Notes under the pieces: generated by a model
What the model saw: only the letters and a program-made list of their open reading frames with translations
The model's database searches: none
What the model was told of the DNA's origin: nothing
Source of the DNA: Chryseobacterium lathyri
GTDB lineage: Bacteria; Bacteroidota; Bacteroidia; Flavobacteriales; Weeksellaceae
Assembly (NCBI RefSeq): GCF_030812195.1
Contig: NZ_JAUSSF010000002.1
Location: forward strand, 310,001-374,000
DNA length: 64,000 nucleotides
Reading direction: 5' to 3'
Part shown: positions 43,736 to 52,102 of the stretch, in pieces
How positions within the stretch are numbered: the stretch's first letter is position 1
Layout of the letters: the number at the start of each line of letters is the position of its first letter
Translations under genes and position numbers: made by a program

Positions 43736-43984
43736 ATGAAAAAATTATTAACAGCAATGTCCCTGGCTCTAGGACTAGGCTTTGCAACCGCTCAGCAGAC
43801 TGCTCCGGCAGCACCTGCAGCCCCTCATCATCAGACAGCAAAAACAGTAAAGGCTCCTGAAGCTAAAACCACAAAACCTACGGCCAAAATGAAAAAGGAC
43901 GGAACCCCGGACAAGAGGTATAAGGAAAACCAAAAACTTAAAAAAGACGGCACTCCAGATAAGAGGTACAAAGAAAACAAGTAA
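43736..43984 (+). CDS. small secreted basic protein with two KKDGTPDKRYKEN repeats
   Basis: The 82-residue protein has a signal peptide (MKKLLTAMSLALGLGFATA), an Ala/Pro linker, and two copies of KKDGTPDKRYKEN near residues 53-65 and 69-81. The copies are identical in protein, while their codons differ at many third positions. The repeat closely resembles the PBCV-specific basic adaptor motif known from chlorella-virus proteins. It is very basic and could bind nucleic acid, anionic glycan or a protein partner. A near-consensus TATCTTTA is at 43704-43711 and a terminator follows. Confidence 0.8.
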   Translation: MKKLLTAMSLALGLGFATAQQTAPAAPAAPHHQTAKTVKAPEAKTTKPTAKMKKDGTPDKRYKENQKLKKDGTPDKRYKENK

Positions 43985-44027
43985 ACTTTAACATATAGTT
44001 GTTATTTTCATAATCAAATTTCGAAGA

Positions 44028-44057
44028 ACCGGTGAAATTCATTCGCCGGTTTTTTTG
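44028..44057 (+). terminator. rho-independent terminator after the repeat protein
   Basis: A 9-base stem (ACCGGTGAA with TTCGCCGGT, one G-U pair) has a short loop and is followed by a run of Ts. Confidence 0.85.
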
Positions 44058-44103
44058 TGGCATATATGAATGAAAAAATGATTTCATATTCTATACTTAT
44101 TTA

Positions 44104-44111
44104 TAAATTTG
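44104..44111 (+). promoter_or_regulatory. TAnnTTTG element 4 bases before the GH3 start
   Basis: TAAATTTG ends four bases before the ATG at 44116, so transcription would begin at or next to the start codon (leaderless mRNA). Confidence 0.6.
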
Positions 44112-44115
44112 GAGC

Positions 44116-45615
44116 ATGTTAAATTTCTTCAAGAAAAATGCGGCACTTGTCTGGGCAAAAAAACATGTCCAGAAAACCGAAGAATTCAAAAAAAACTCAG
44201 TAAAAAATCAGGAAGCCCTTTTGCTGTCTTTAGTGAAAACGGCACAGAAAACACTTTTCGGAAGGGAACATGATTTTGAAAACATTCAGTCCATCAAAGA
44301 ATTCCAGGACAGAGTTCCTGTTGCTGATTATGAAGATCTGAAACCCTATATCGAGAGGATAAAAAAAGGACAGGCCAATATTCTTTGGACAGAAACTCCT
44401 GAATATTTTGCAAAAACCTCAGGCACCACTTCCGGATCGAAGTATATTCCTATCTCCAAAGAAGGAATGCCGTTTCAGATTGCTGGTGCACAGAGCGCAC
44501 TGTTCCATTATATTGCCCAGAAAAACAATGCTGATTTTGTGAACGGAAAAATGATCTTTTTACAGGGAAGCCCTGAGATGGAGGAAGTTTTCGGAATAAA
44601 AACGGGACGGCTTTCCGGAATTGTAGCCCATCATATCCCAGCCTATCTTCAAAAGAACCGCCTTCCGAGCTGGAACACAAATATTATGGAGGATTGGGAA
44701 GCGAAGGTAGATAAAATTATTGAAGAAACGGAGCACGAAAATATGACGTTAATCTCCGGAATTCCGCCATGGCTGATTATGTATTTCGAGAAGCTTACTG
44801 AAAAGCACGGTAAAAAAATCAAACAGCTTTTCCCCAACCTACAGCTTCTTGTTACAGGAGGTGTTAACTACGAGCCATACCGTGATAAAATGAATGAACT
44901 GCTTGGCGGGAAAGTAGATATTATCCAGACGTTTCCTGCATCTGAAGGTTTTTTTGCTTTTCAGGATGATTACACCAAGGAAGGATTACTTCTTTTAACG
45001 AATCATGGAATTTTTTATGAATTTATTCCTCTGGAAGAGTATGGTAAACCTGAAGCGCGAAGATTAACATTAAAAGATATAGAGCTCAACAAGGATTATG
45101 CCCTGATCCTCACTACAAATTCAGGATTATGGGCTTATTCAATAGGTGATGTTGTAAGATTTATCGACAAAGATCCGTATAAAATCCTGGTGAGTGGCAG
45201 AACGAAACATTTCACATCTGCTTTTGGAGAGCATGTAATTGCTTTTGAGGTAGAGGAAGCAATGAAAGCTACTTTGGAAAAGCATACGGCCCAGATCACA
45301 GAATTCCACCTTGCCCCGCAGGTAAATCCTACGGAAGGCCTTCCGTATCATGAATGGCTGGTAGAATTTGAAAAGGAACCGGAAAATTTAGAATTGTTCA
45401 GGAATGAGCTGGACCGCCAGCTTCGGGCGAGAAACACTTACTATGATGATCTTATTACCGGAAATATCCTTCAGCCGCTGCATATTACTCCACTGAAAAG
45501 GAGTGCTTTCCATGAATATGCAAAATCGCAGGGTAAACTAGGCGGCCAGAATAAAACACCAAGGCTTGCCAATGACAGAAAAATTGCAGATCTATTGGAA
45601 ATTTACAAACTTTAG
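44116..45615 (+). CDS. GH3 family acyl-adenylate/amido synthetase
   Basis: The 499-residue protein matches the GH3 family of adenylating enzymes related to plant auxin-conjugating proteins. It has YFAKTSGTTSGSKYIPIS near 96-113 (ATP loop), TGGVNYEPYRDKM near 251-263, TFPASEGFFAFQDD near 275-288 and YSIGDVVRFIDKDPYKI near 342-358. Members activate a carboxylic acid with ATP and join it to an amino acid or other acceptor. The substrate in Bacteroidota is not established to my knowledge. The gene is alone between a terminator and a lipoprotein gene. Confidence 0.9.
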   Translation: MLNFFKKNAALVWAKKHVQKTEEFKKNSVKNQEALLLSLVKTAQKTLFGREHDFENIQSIKEFQDRVPVADYEDLKPYIERIKKGQANILWTETPEYFAKTSGTTSGSKYIPISKEGMPFQIAGAQSALFHYIAQKNNADFVNGKMIFLQGSPEMEEVFGIKTGRLSGIVAHHIPAYLQKNRLPSWNTNIMEDWEAKVDKIIEETEHENMTLISGIPPWLIMYFEKLTEKHGKKIKQLFPNLQLLVTGGVNYEPYRDKMNELLGGKVDIIQTFPASEGFFAFQDDYTKEGLLLLTNHGIFYEFIPLEEYGKPEARRLTLKDIELNKDYALILTTNSGLWAYSIGDVVRFIDKDPYKILVSGRTKHFTSAFGEHVIAFEVEEAMKATLEKHTAQITEFHLAPQVNPTEGLPYHEWLVEFEKEPENLELFRNELDRQLRARNTYYDDLITGNILQPLHITPLKRSAFHEYAKSQGKLGGQNKTPRLANDRKIADLLEIYKL

Positions 45616-45658
45616 AGATATTTTTTCAATTCCAAAAACATATATTCGAAAAAAATTA

Positions 45659-45666
45659 TAAATTTG
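45659..45666 (+). promoter_or_regulatory. TAnnTTTG -7 element for the small lipoprotein at 45685
   Basis: TAAATTTG lies 18 bases before the ATG at 45685, in the 69-base gap after the GH3 gene. Confidence 0.55.
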
Positions 45667-45684
45667 AAAAAATAAATAATAATA

Positions 45685-46047
45685 ATGAAAGCATCTGTAC
45701 TTTTAAAATCATCTTTACTAACATCCTTATTTGTAATTTCATCCTGCGCTACGACAAAGTACAGCGAGGATATTTCAAAAAACAATTATTCTAATCTTCA
45801 GGCTGGAAAAGTGTACGTTGTTACCATGAAAGATGGTTCTGCCAAACAGAAAATGCTATTCCGAAACATAGATGGTGACAACCTTATAGGAACTGCAGGC
45901 AAAAAGGACAGTACAGAGGTAATTATCCCAAAATCTAATGTAGCAGCTGTAAAAGACAGATCTAAGGCAAGGGTAACAGCTGGTGCTACCGTAATTGGCG
46001 CAGCAGGTGTTGCAGCTATTGTAATCAGCGCTTTGAGAGCAGACTAA
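45685..46047 (+). CDS. small lipoprotein of unknown function
   Basis: The 120-residue protein has a lipoprotein signal ending FVISSC (Cys near residue 21) followed by ATTKYSED, which lacks the acidic run at +2 to +6 and so predicts periplasmic retention. The mature part reads as a small beta domain (GKVYVVTMKDGS; DNLIGTAGKKDSTEVIIPKS) with a hydrophobic, glycine-rich C-terminus (TAGATVIGAAGVAAIVISAL) that could insert in a membrane. The family is unknown to me. Confidence 0.75.
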   Translation: MKASVLLKSSLLTSLFVISSCATTKYSEDISKNNYSNLQAGKVYVVTMKDGSAKQKMLFRNIDGDNLIGTAGKKDSTEVIIPKSNVAAVKDRSKARVTAGATVIGAAGVAAIVISALRAD

Positions 46048-46126
46048 TAGATTTTATCTTTCGGGACCTATTTGATTTATCATTCGAAAAACAGTATATA
46101 AGTAGCCTTAAATAAATATTTAGGGC

Positions 46127-46134
46127 TATTTTTG
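46127..46134 (+). promoter_or_regulatory. TAnnTTTG element 3 bases before the MFS start
   Basis: TATTTTTG ends three bases before the ATG at 46138, predicting a leaderless mRNA. No clear -33 TTTG was found. Confidence 0.5.
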
Positions 46135-46137
46135 TGC

Positions 46138-47373
46138 ATGATTTCCTTTACACCGTTAAAAACATTGCAAAATGTTGAATTCAGGAATCTTCTTACGGGA
46201 AGATTTTTTATTGTTTTAGCCTTCAGAATGCTCGCTACTTTATTGGGATGGTGGGTGTACCAGTTAACAAAAGATCCTTTTTCAATAGGCCTGATCGGGC
46301 TTTCGGAAGTAATTCCTGCGGTAAGCTGTGCGTTATATGCCGGCCATGTCATTGACATGAATGAAAAGAAGAGACTGCTCCTGATCTGCAATTATGCCTA
46401 TATTTTCCTGATCGGGCTTCTGCTGATCCCTGCTTTCTTCAATGTAGAGCTGCATTTTAACGGGCATGAAATCACTTATTTTATATATGGTGTTATATTT
46501 TTCACAGGAATTGCAAGAGCTTTTATCGGACCCATTGTTCCTTCAATGATTCCTAAAATAGTCCAGAAAGAAAATCTTCCGAATGCGGTAACCCTGAACC
46601 AGGCCACATTTTTGATCTCTTCTGTATGTGGACATGCAGCTGGTGGACTTCTTATCGGGTTTTTCGGTGTAAAATGGACGCTGATCGTTATTATCTCTTT
46701 AATATTTATCGCCTCCCTGTTCTTCTGGCAGCTGAAACAGCAGCATTCTGAATATAAAAAGGAGAATGTAAATGTAGTGGAAAGCATGCGTGAGGGGATT
46801 TCCTATATTTTTAGGACGAAAGAAATTTTAGGGGCACTATGTCTTGATATGTTTGCCGTTCTTTTCGGAGGAGCCGTCGCTATGATCCCGGTATTTGCCA
46901 CTGACATTTTAGATGCGGGAGCAGAAGGCTTTGGTCTTCTGAATGCTGCTTCAGATATAGGTTCTATGTGTATCATTACTCTTCTGGCGATTATTCCGTT
47001 GAGAAAAAACCAGGGGAAAATCCTCCTTGCCGTTGTTGCCGGGTTCGGACTTTGCATCATTGGCTTTGGCTTATCCAAGCTTTACTGGCTTTCTTTTTTA
47101 TTCCTTGTAATGAGCGGAATGCTTGACGGAATTTCAGTGGTAATCAGAGGAACCATTGTACAGCTGAAAACCCCTGACAACATCAGAGGACGTGTATTGA
47201 GTGTCAATTCTATATTTATTATGTCCAGTAATGAGATGGGGCAGTTTGAAAGCGGGCTGATGGCAAAATTACTTGGGGTAGTGCGGTCTGTGGTCTTCGG
47301 AGGAACTATGACAGTACTGGTCGCTCTTCTTGTAGCGAGTACAAATCCCAAGCTGAGAAAAATGAATTATTAA
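46138..47373 (+). CDS. major facilitator superfamily transporter
   Basis: I start at ATG 46138 (411 residues); a TTG two codons earlier lies in the promoter element. The protein has about twelve membrane helices in two six-helix halves, with a central loop near residues 190-210 (KQQHSEYKKENVN). RMLATLLGWWVYQLTKDPFS near 28-47 and the GxxxDGISVVIRGTIVQLK block near 325-345 fit the EntS-like or drug-efflux MFS branch. Substrate unknown. It stands alone between a lipoprotein and the first T9SS adhesin. Confidence 0.88.
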   Translation: MISFTPLKTLQNVEFRNLLTGRFFIVLAFRMLATLLGWWVYQLTKDPFSIGLIGLSEVIPAVSCALYAGHVIDMNEKKRLLLICNYAYIFLIGLLLIPAFFNVELHFNGHEITYFIYGVIFFTGIARAFIGPIVPSMIPKIVQKENLPNAVTLNQATFLISSVCGHAAGGLLIGFFGVKWTLIVIISLIFIASLFFWQLKQQHSEYKKENVNVVESMREGISYIFRTKEILGALCLDMFAVLFGGAVAMIPVFATDILDAGAEGFGLLNAASDIGSMCIITLLAIIPLRKNQGKILLAVVAGFGLCIIGFGLSKLYWLSFLFLVMSGMLDGISVVIRGTIVQLKTPDNIRGRVLSVNSIFIMSSNEMGQFESGLMAKLLGVVRSVVFGGTMTVLVALLVASTNPKLRKMNY

Positions 47374-47436
47374 ACAATAATATGTTGATTCTATTAAATA
47401 TATCACAAAAACTTTAATTTAACTTTAATAATTTTT

Positions 47437-47444
47437 TATATTTG
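47437..47444 (+). promoter_or_regulatory. TAnnTTTG -7 element for the 47465 adhesin
   Basis: TATATTTG lies 20 bases before the ATG at 47465. Confidence 0.55.
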
Positions 47445-47464
47445 TCTTTTTTAAATCCCCCTTT

Positions 47465-49603
47465 ATGAAAAAAGCATTACTTGTTTTTCTAATCATCTGT
47501 TCACGCATATTATATGCCCAGTCGGATTGCATTAGTGCAATATCTATCTGTGGAAATTCAGATATTTCTTATACTCCTTCGGGACCGGGAAATGTCCTGG
47601 AAGGCATTGGTCCCAATTCCTGCCTGAATGATGTTGACAACGAACACTTTTCTGTATGGTATTCGTTTACGGCAGCTACTTCCGGAACGTTAGCGTTTGT
47701 CATTAATCCTAATGTTGATACCGATGATTATGACTTTGCAGTTTACGGCCCTACCACTAATGGCTGTACTTCCTTAAATAATAACAATATTTTTGTAACA
47801 CCGTTAAGGTGCAACTACAATGGCACAGGTTCCTCACAGGGAAATACCGGCTTATTGCTCACGATACCTCCGCCTCCACCTCCAAATACCAATGGAAATG
47901 CTGGAAACCAGGCTGAATGGAGCCCACATATGGTAGTACAGGCCGGCGAAACGTATTATCTTGTTGTAGACAACTTCAGAAGTTCTCCGGACGGGTTCTC
48001 ACTTACATGGACAGGAACTGCGAGTTTAAGCTCTGCGTTCAATGATCCTAGTCTGGCTCCGTTTCCGTTTGTTACTCCGGGACTTCCTGCTGCCAATCCC
48101 GCAGATCCGAATGAGGTAACGGTATGTTCACTTGCCACTGCATTCAATTTCACGACATTGAGCACAGCAATTATCAATGGCAACAGCCCGAATTTTAAAG
48201 TATCTTACCATAAAAATACAAATGATGCGATTACAGGAGGAAACCCTGTTACTACAGAGGTTGTAAACCTTACATCAGTTTACTACTACAGGATTGTCTA
48301 CCAAGATCCTGCGAATCCAACAAACCCTATGAATGGTTGTTTCATTACAGGAAAATTCAAATTCAGAGACGGCGGATTTACTTTAAACAATGCCACGCTT
48401 ACAAGCTGCAGCAATAACGGTTCCGGAACAGCAATGTTTGATCTTACCACTGCTACTATAGGAGCCGGACCCACTCATACGCTTCAGTATTACCCTACAA
48501 TGTTCGACCTGAACGCAGGAACGAATGAGATCACAAGTCCTGCTATTTATCAGTTTGTTTCAGCTGAAGGAAAAATCTTTGTGAAAGCAACCAATGAATT
48601 TGGATGTACGGCAACAGCAGAAATCACCCTGAAGTTCCATCCTCTGGTAGCAGTCACTGACGCCTCTTTAAGATCATGTTTCCTTGAAACAAATCCTTCA
48701 CTGGGAACATTCAATCTGAGTACTGCCACAGTAACCGCTGTAGTAGGAGCCACTAAAAAATACTATCCTTCTCTAACGGATGCGGTAAACGGAACAAATG
48801 AAATTTTAAGTTTCTTAGCCTATACTGCTCCAGCCGGGGTAATCTATGTGAAAGTATTTAATGCACAAGGGTGTTATTCTATTGCGAAAGTCACATTAAC
48901 TGTACTTTCTCCTGTTTATTCGAATGTACTTCAGGATAAAATTATCTGTGTTGAAGACAAGACAACACTGGACGCAGGTCCTGGATTCAACGGTTACGAG
49001 TGGAGTACGGGAGCAACTACACAGGCTATCAATAATGTAGGTGTAGGAACATATTGGGTTAAATTAAAAACCGGCGACTGTATCACATTACAGGCTGTAA
49101 AAGTATACGCTTCTGAACAGCCGGTTGTTTCAAGCATTGATATTTCCAATAGTACCATAACTGTGAATGTTATTGCCGGAGCTCCTGAATACAAATATTC
49201 TATGGATAACATCAACTGGCAGGACTCTAACGTCTTCACCAATGTTTCAAGAGGAGACCATACAGTATATGTAAAAGATGCTTACGACTGTGAACCTATT
49301 GAGATAACAGTTGTTGTACCTAACCTTATTAATGTAATCACTCCAAACGGAGATGGCGTAAATGATGTGATAGATTATTCAGCATTATCTGGTAAAAACG
49401 GACTTATATTCAGCATCTTTGACAGATACGGAACCAAGATTCACCAGGCTGATAAATCCAACGGATATAAGTGGGATGGGACAGTTTCCGGCAAAAGAAT
49501 TCCTACAGGAACATACTGGTACTCTGTAACGTGGAACGAAAATGATAAAAAGAATACGCCATTCAAATTCTCCGGATGGGTAATGGTAAAAAATAGAGAA
49601 TAA
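47465..49603 (+). CDS. T9SS type-B (CHU_C) surface protein, N-class A, C-class X
   Basis: The 712-residue protein has a signal peptide (MKKALLVFLIICSRILYA), then a domain of ~190 residues that starts QSDCISAISICGNSDISYTP and has DTDDYDFAVYGPTTNGC near 91-107. Two ~85-residue repeats (FDLTTAT/FNLSTATV, with KKYYP in the second and VKVFNAQGC) and an Ig-like DAGPGFNGYEWSTGATTQ region follow. The last ~90 residues (VITPNGDGVNDVIDYSAL to the end) are the gliding-motility C-terminal sorting domain that directs T9SS export and attachment. It is likely a cell-surface adhesin or gliding-associated protein. Terminator at 49619. Confidence 0.85.
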   Translation: MKKALLVFLIICSRILYAQSDCISAISICGNSDISYTPSGPGNVLEGIGPNSCLNDVDNEHFSVWYSFTAATSGTLAFVINPNVDTDDYDFAVYGPTTNGCTSLNNNNIFVTPLRCNYNGTGSSQGNTGLLLTIPPPPPPNTNGNAGNQAEWSPHMVVQAGETYYLVVDNFRSSPDGFSLTWTGTASLSSAFNDPSLAPFPFVTPGLPAANPADPNEVTVCSLATAFNFTTLSTAIINGNSPNFKVSYHKNTNDAITGGNPVTTEVVNLTSVYYYRIVYQDPANPTNPMNGCFITGKFKFRDGGFTLNNATLTSCSNNGSGTAMFDLTTATIGAGPTHTLQYYPTMFDLNAGTNEITSPAIYQFVSAEGKIFVKATNEFGCTATAEITLKFHPLVAVTDASLRSCFLETNPSLGTFNLSTATVTAVVGATKKYYPSLTDAVNGTNEILSFLAYTAPAGVIYVKVFNAQGCYSIAKVTLTVLSPVYSNVLQDKIICVEDKTTLDAGPGFNGYEWSTGATTQAINNVGVGTYWVKLKTGDCITLQAVKVYASEQPVVSSIDISNSTITVNVIAGAPEYKYSMDNINWQDSNVFTNVSRGDHTVYVKDAYDCEPIEITVVVPNLINVITPNGDGVNDVIDYSALSGKNGLIFSIFDRYGTKIHQADKSNGYKWDGTVSGKRIPTGTYWYSVTWNENDKKNTPFKFSGWVMVKNRE

Positions 49604-49618
49604 TCTCCTGTTAAAACA

Positions 49619-49644
49619 AAAACCGCTCTACGGGGCGGTTTTTT
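49619..49644 (+). terminator. rho-independent terminator after the 47465 adhesin
   Basis: An 8-base stem (AAAACCGC with GCGGTTTT) with an 8-base loop is followed by Ts. Confidence 0.85.
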
Positions 49645-49704
49645 CAACATAAATGCTGATAACTTTATTTTACTCAAATCTTGTTCACAAAAATCATTTT
49701 AAAC

Positions 49705-51825
49705 ATGAAAAAAACATTACTTCTTTTAATTTTATTTATAGCACAGGTATTTTATGCACAGTCCGATTGTGTGACAGCCATTCCGCTCTGCGGAAATTCG
49801 GACATTTTCTACACTCCCGACGGAGATGGGAATATTGAGGAGAATCTATCTGCAAGCGGATGCTTAGGCAGAGATGAAAATTACTCCGTATGGTATACTT
49901 TTACAATAGCAACATCCGGCACACTGTCATTTACTATCGATCCTAACGTTAACACGGATGATTACGATTTTGCAGTATATGGCCCCACCACCAATGGATG
50001 CGCCTCTTTAAATACTAATGGTACTTTTGTAACGCCACTCCGATGTAACTATGCAGGCAGGGTTCCTAATGGAGACACCGGACTCAGCCTGACCATAGCG
50101 CCTCCCGGAGCTCCCAATGGAACCGGAACTGCAGGAAACCAGGGAGAGTGGAGTCCTTACATGGACGTAATAGCCGGACAAACCTACTATCTTATTGTAG
50201 ATAACTTCGAAAGCTCTGATGACGGATTCAAACTGGTTTGGGGTGGTACTGCTACCTTGAGCTCTGCATTTAACAATCCCAGCCTGGCTCCTAATCCATT
50301 TATCCCACCAGGCATTCCGGGAGCTGCTCCAACCGATCCTACAACAATTATGGTATGTGGGCTTCCTTCGCAGTTTAACTTTAACACGCTTACTGCCGGA
50401 ATTATTAATGGTAACAATCCTAACTTCCAGGTTACCTACCATGACAATACCAACGATGTGGTAACAGGAGATGACCCTCTTACCATCGCAACGGTAAATG
50501 CAACAACCGATTATTACTACAGAATCCGATATCTGGACCCAGACGATCCTAACAATGTTGTCAACAAATGCTTTATAAGCGGGAAGTTCAAATTTGTAGA
50601 TGCCAGCATCACAGCGAAAAATGCAACTATTTTCGCATGTAATAACAATGGTGAAGGTACCGGGAAATTTGACCTGACAACGGCAGACGTATTTACCGGC
50701 ACCGTTACGAAAAAATATTATCCTACACTTGCTGATCTAACCGCTGACACCAATGAAATAACTAATCCTACCGATTATATTTCCCCAGAAAAAATCGTAT
50801 ATGTTAAAGTAATTTCTGCCTTTGGATGTACAGCAACAGCAGCAATTACATTATCATTCCATCCTGTAGTTGTATTAAGAGATGCATTACTAGAAGAGTG
50901 TTATATTGAAAATGATATCATGCAGGCTAGATTTGACCTGACAACAGCTGATGTAGGCGCTGTAGCAGGACAGACAAAAAAATTCTATAAGACATTAAAC
51001 GACGCTAAAGCCGAAACCAATCCTATTGCCGATGCGACCACTTATCTTACAACAAGCACTGAAGTGTATGTAAGAGTTACCAATGCCAATCAGTGTTATG
51101 CTATTGCCAAAATTACGCTAAAAGTTCTTCCGCCTGTAAAATCTGCTGTACTGAAAGATAAAACGATCTGTGCTGAAGCAAAAACAACATTGGATGCAGG
51201 ACCTGGATTCGACGGATATGAATGGAGCACCGGCGATACCACACAATCTATCAATAATGCAGGAATAGGAATTTATTGGGTAAAACTGAAAACAGGAAAA
51301 TGCTTCACGCTTCAGACTGTAACGATCTTCGCCTCTTCGCAGCCGGTAATCTCAAGTGTAGATATCAGCAACAATACCATCACAGTGAACGCTTCAGGTG
51401 GAACCCCTCCTTATATGTATTCAATAGATGGTACCAACTGGCAGTCGACCAACACGTTCAGTGGACTTCCTAGAGGGGATAATAAGATATTTTTAAAGGA
51501 TTCTTACGACTGTAACCCTGTTCAGATCACCATCACTGTACCAAACCTGATCAATGCGATCACTCCGAACGGTGATAAGATCAATGATGAAATCGACTAC
51601 TCTGCCCTATCTTATAAGAAAAACCTTGTTTTCATCGTATATGACAGATATGGAAACAAGCTTTACGAAGCTAATAAGATGAGAGATTATAAATGGGACG
51701 GGACAGCTTCCGGCAAGAAAATCCCTACAGGTACTTATTGGTATACCATCTCATGGAACGAAAACGACAAGAACAATACTGAAACGAAATATTCAGGATG
51801 GATACTGTTGAAGAATAAAGAATAA
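49705..51825 (+). CDS. T9SS type-B (CHU_C) surface protein, N-class A, C-class Y
   Basis: I start at ATG 49705 (706 residues); a TTG eight codons earlier would precede the signal peptide MKKTLLLLILFIAQVFYA. The N-terminal domain (QSDCVTAIPLCGNSDIFYTP) matches that of 47465 closely, including NTDDYDFAVYGPTTNGC. The middle has the same two-repeat plan. The last part (LVFIVYDRYGNKLYEANKM) is clearly nearer to the gene at 54411 than to its own neighbour. No promoter octamer is seen in the short gap after the terminator. A surface adhesin or gliding-linked role is inferred. Confidence 0.85.
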   Translation: MKKTLLLLILFIAQVFYAQSDCVTAIPLCGNSDIFYTPDGDGNIEENLSASGCLGRDENYSVWYTFTIATSGTLSFTIDPNVNTDDYDFAVYGPTTNGCASLNTNGTFVTPLRCNYAGRVPNGDTGLSLTIAPPGAPNGTGTAGNQGEWSPYMDVIAGQTYYLIVDNFESSDDGFKLVWGGTATLSSAFNNPSLAPNPFIPPGIPGAAPTDPTTIMVCGLPSQFNFNTLTAGIINGNNPNFQVTYHDNTNDVVTGDDPLTIATVNATTDYYYRIRYLDPDDPNNVVNKCFISGKFKFVDASITAKNATIFACNNNGEGTGKFDLTTADVFTGTVTKKYYPTLADLTADTNEITNPTDYISPEKIVYVKVISAFGCTATAAITLSFHPVVVLRDALLEECYIENDIMQARFDLTTADVGAVAGQTKKFYKTLNDAKAETNPIADATTYLTTSTEVYVRVTNANQCYAIAKITLKVLPPVKSAVLKDKTICAEAKTTLDAGPGFDGYEWSTGDTTQSINNAGIGIYWVKLKTGKCFTLQTVTIFASSQPVISSVDISNNTITVNASGGTPPYMYSIDGTNWQSTNTFSGLPRGDNKIFLKDSYDCNPVQITITVPNLINAITPNGDKINDEIDYSALSYKKNLVFIVYDRYGNKLYEANKMRDYKWDGTASGKKIPTGTYWYTISWNENDKNNTETKYSGWILLKNKE

Positions 51826-51846
51826 GCTTATTCTTAGTAATAAAGA

Positions 51847-51876
51847 AAAGACTGTCAATTGTGGCAGTCTTTTTTT
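51847..51876 (+). terminator. rho-independent terminator after the 49705 adhesin
   Basis: An 8-base stem (AAAGACTG with CAGTCTTT), extended inward by a few pairs, is followed by a T run. Confidence 0.88.
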
Positions 51877-52090
51877 GTTTCATATTTATTAGTCCAGCCA
51901 TCCATTTCATCACTTGAAAATAAAAAAATCATTAATCATTTTCATTTCGGTGAATAGTACTTATTGAAATTTTTCTATTTTTGATCCCCGCTTTTTACTA
52001 ACATTCATTTATGTTCTGCCGATATAGGTTACGACAGGATTGCTGATAACTTGTTAGTTACTATTTTTTAATTATTTTTTTTAAATAAAC

Positions 52091-52098
52091 TATCTTTG
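52091..52098 (+). promoter_or_regulatory. TAnnTTTG element 4 bases before dnaB
   Basis: TATCTTTG ends four bases before the ATG at 52103, predicting a leaderless mRNA. Confidence 0.6.
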
Positions 52099-52102
52099 CA
52101 TT

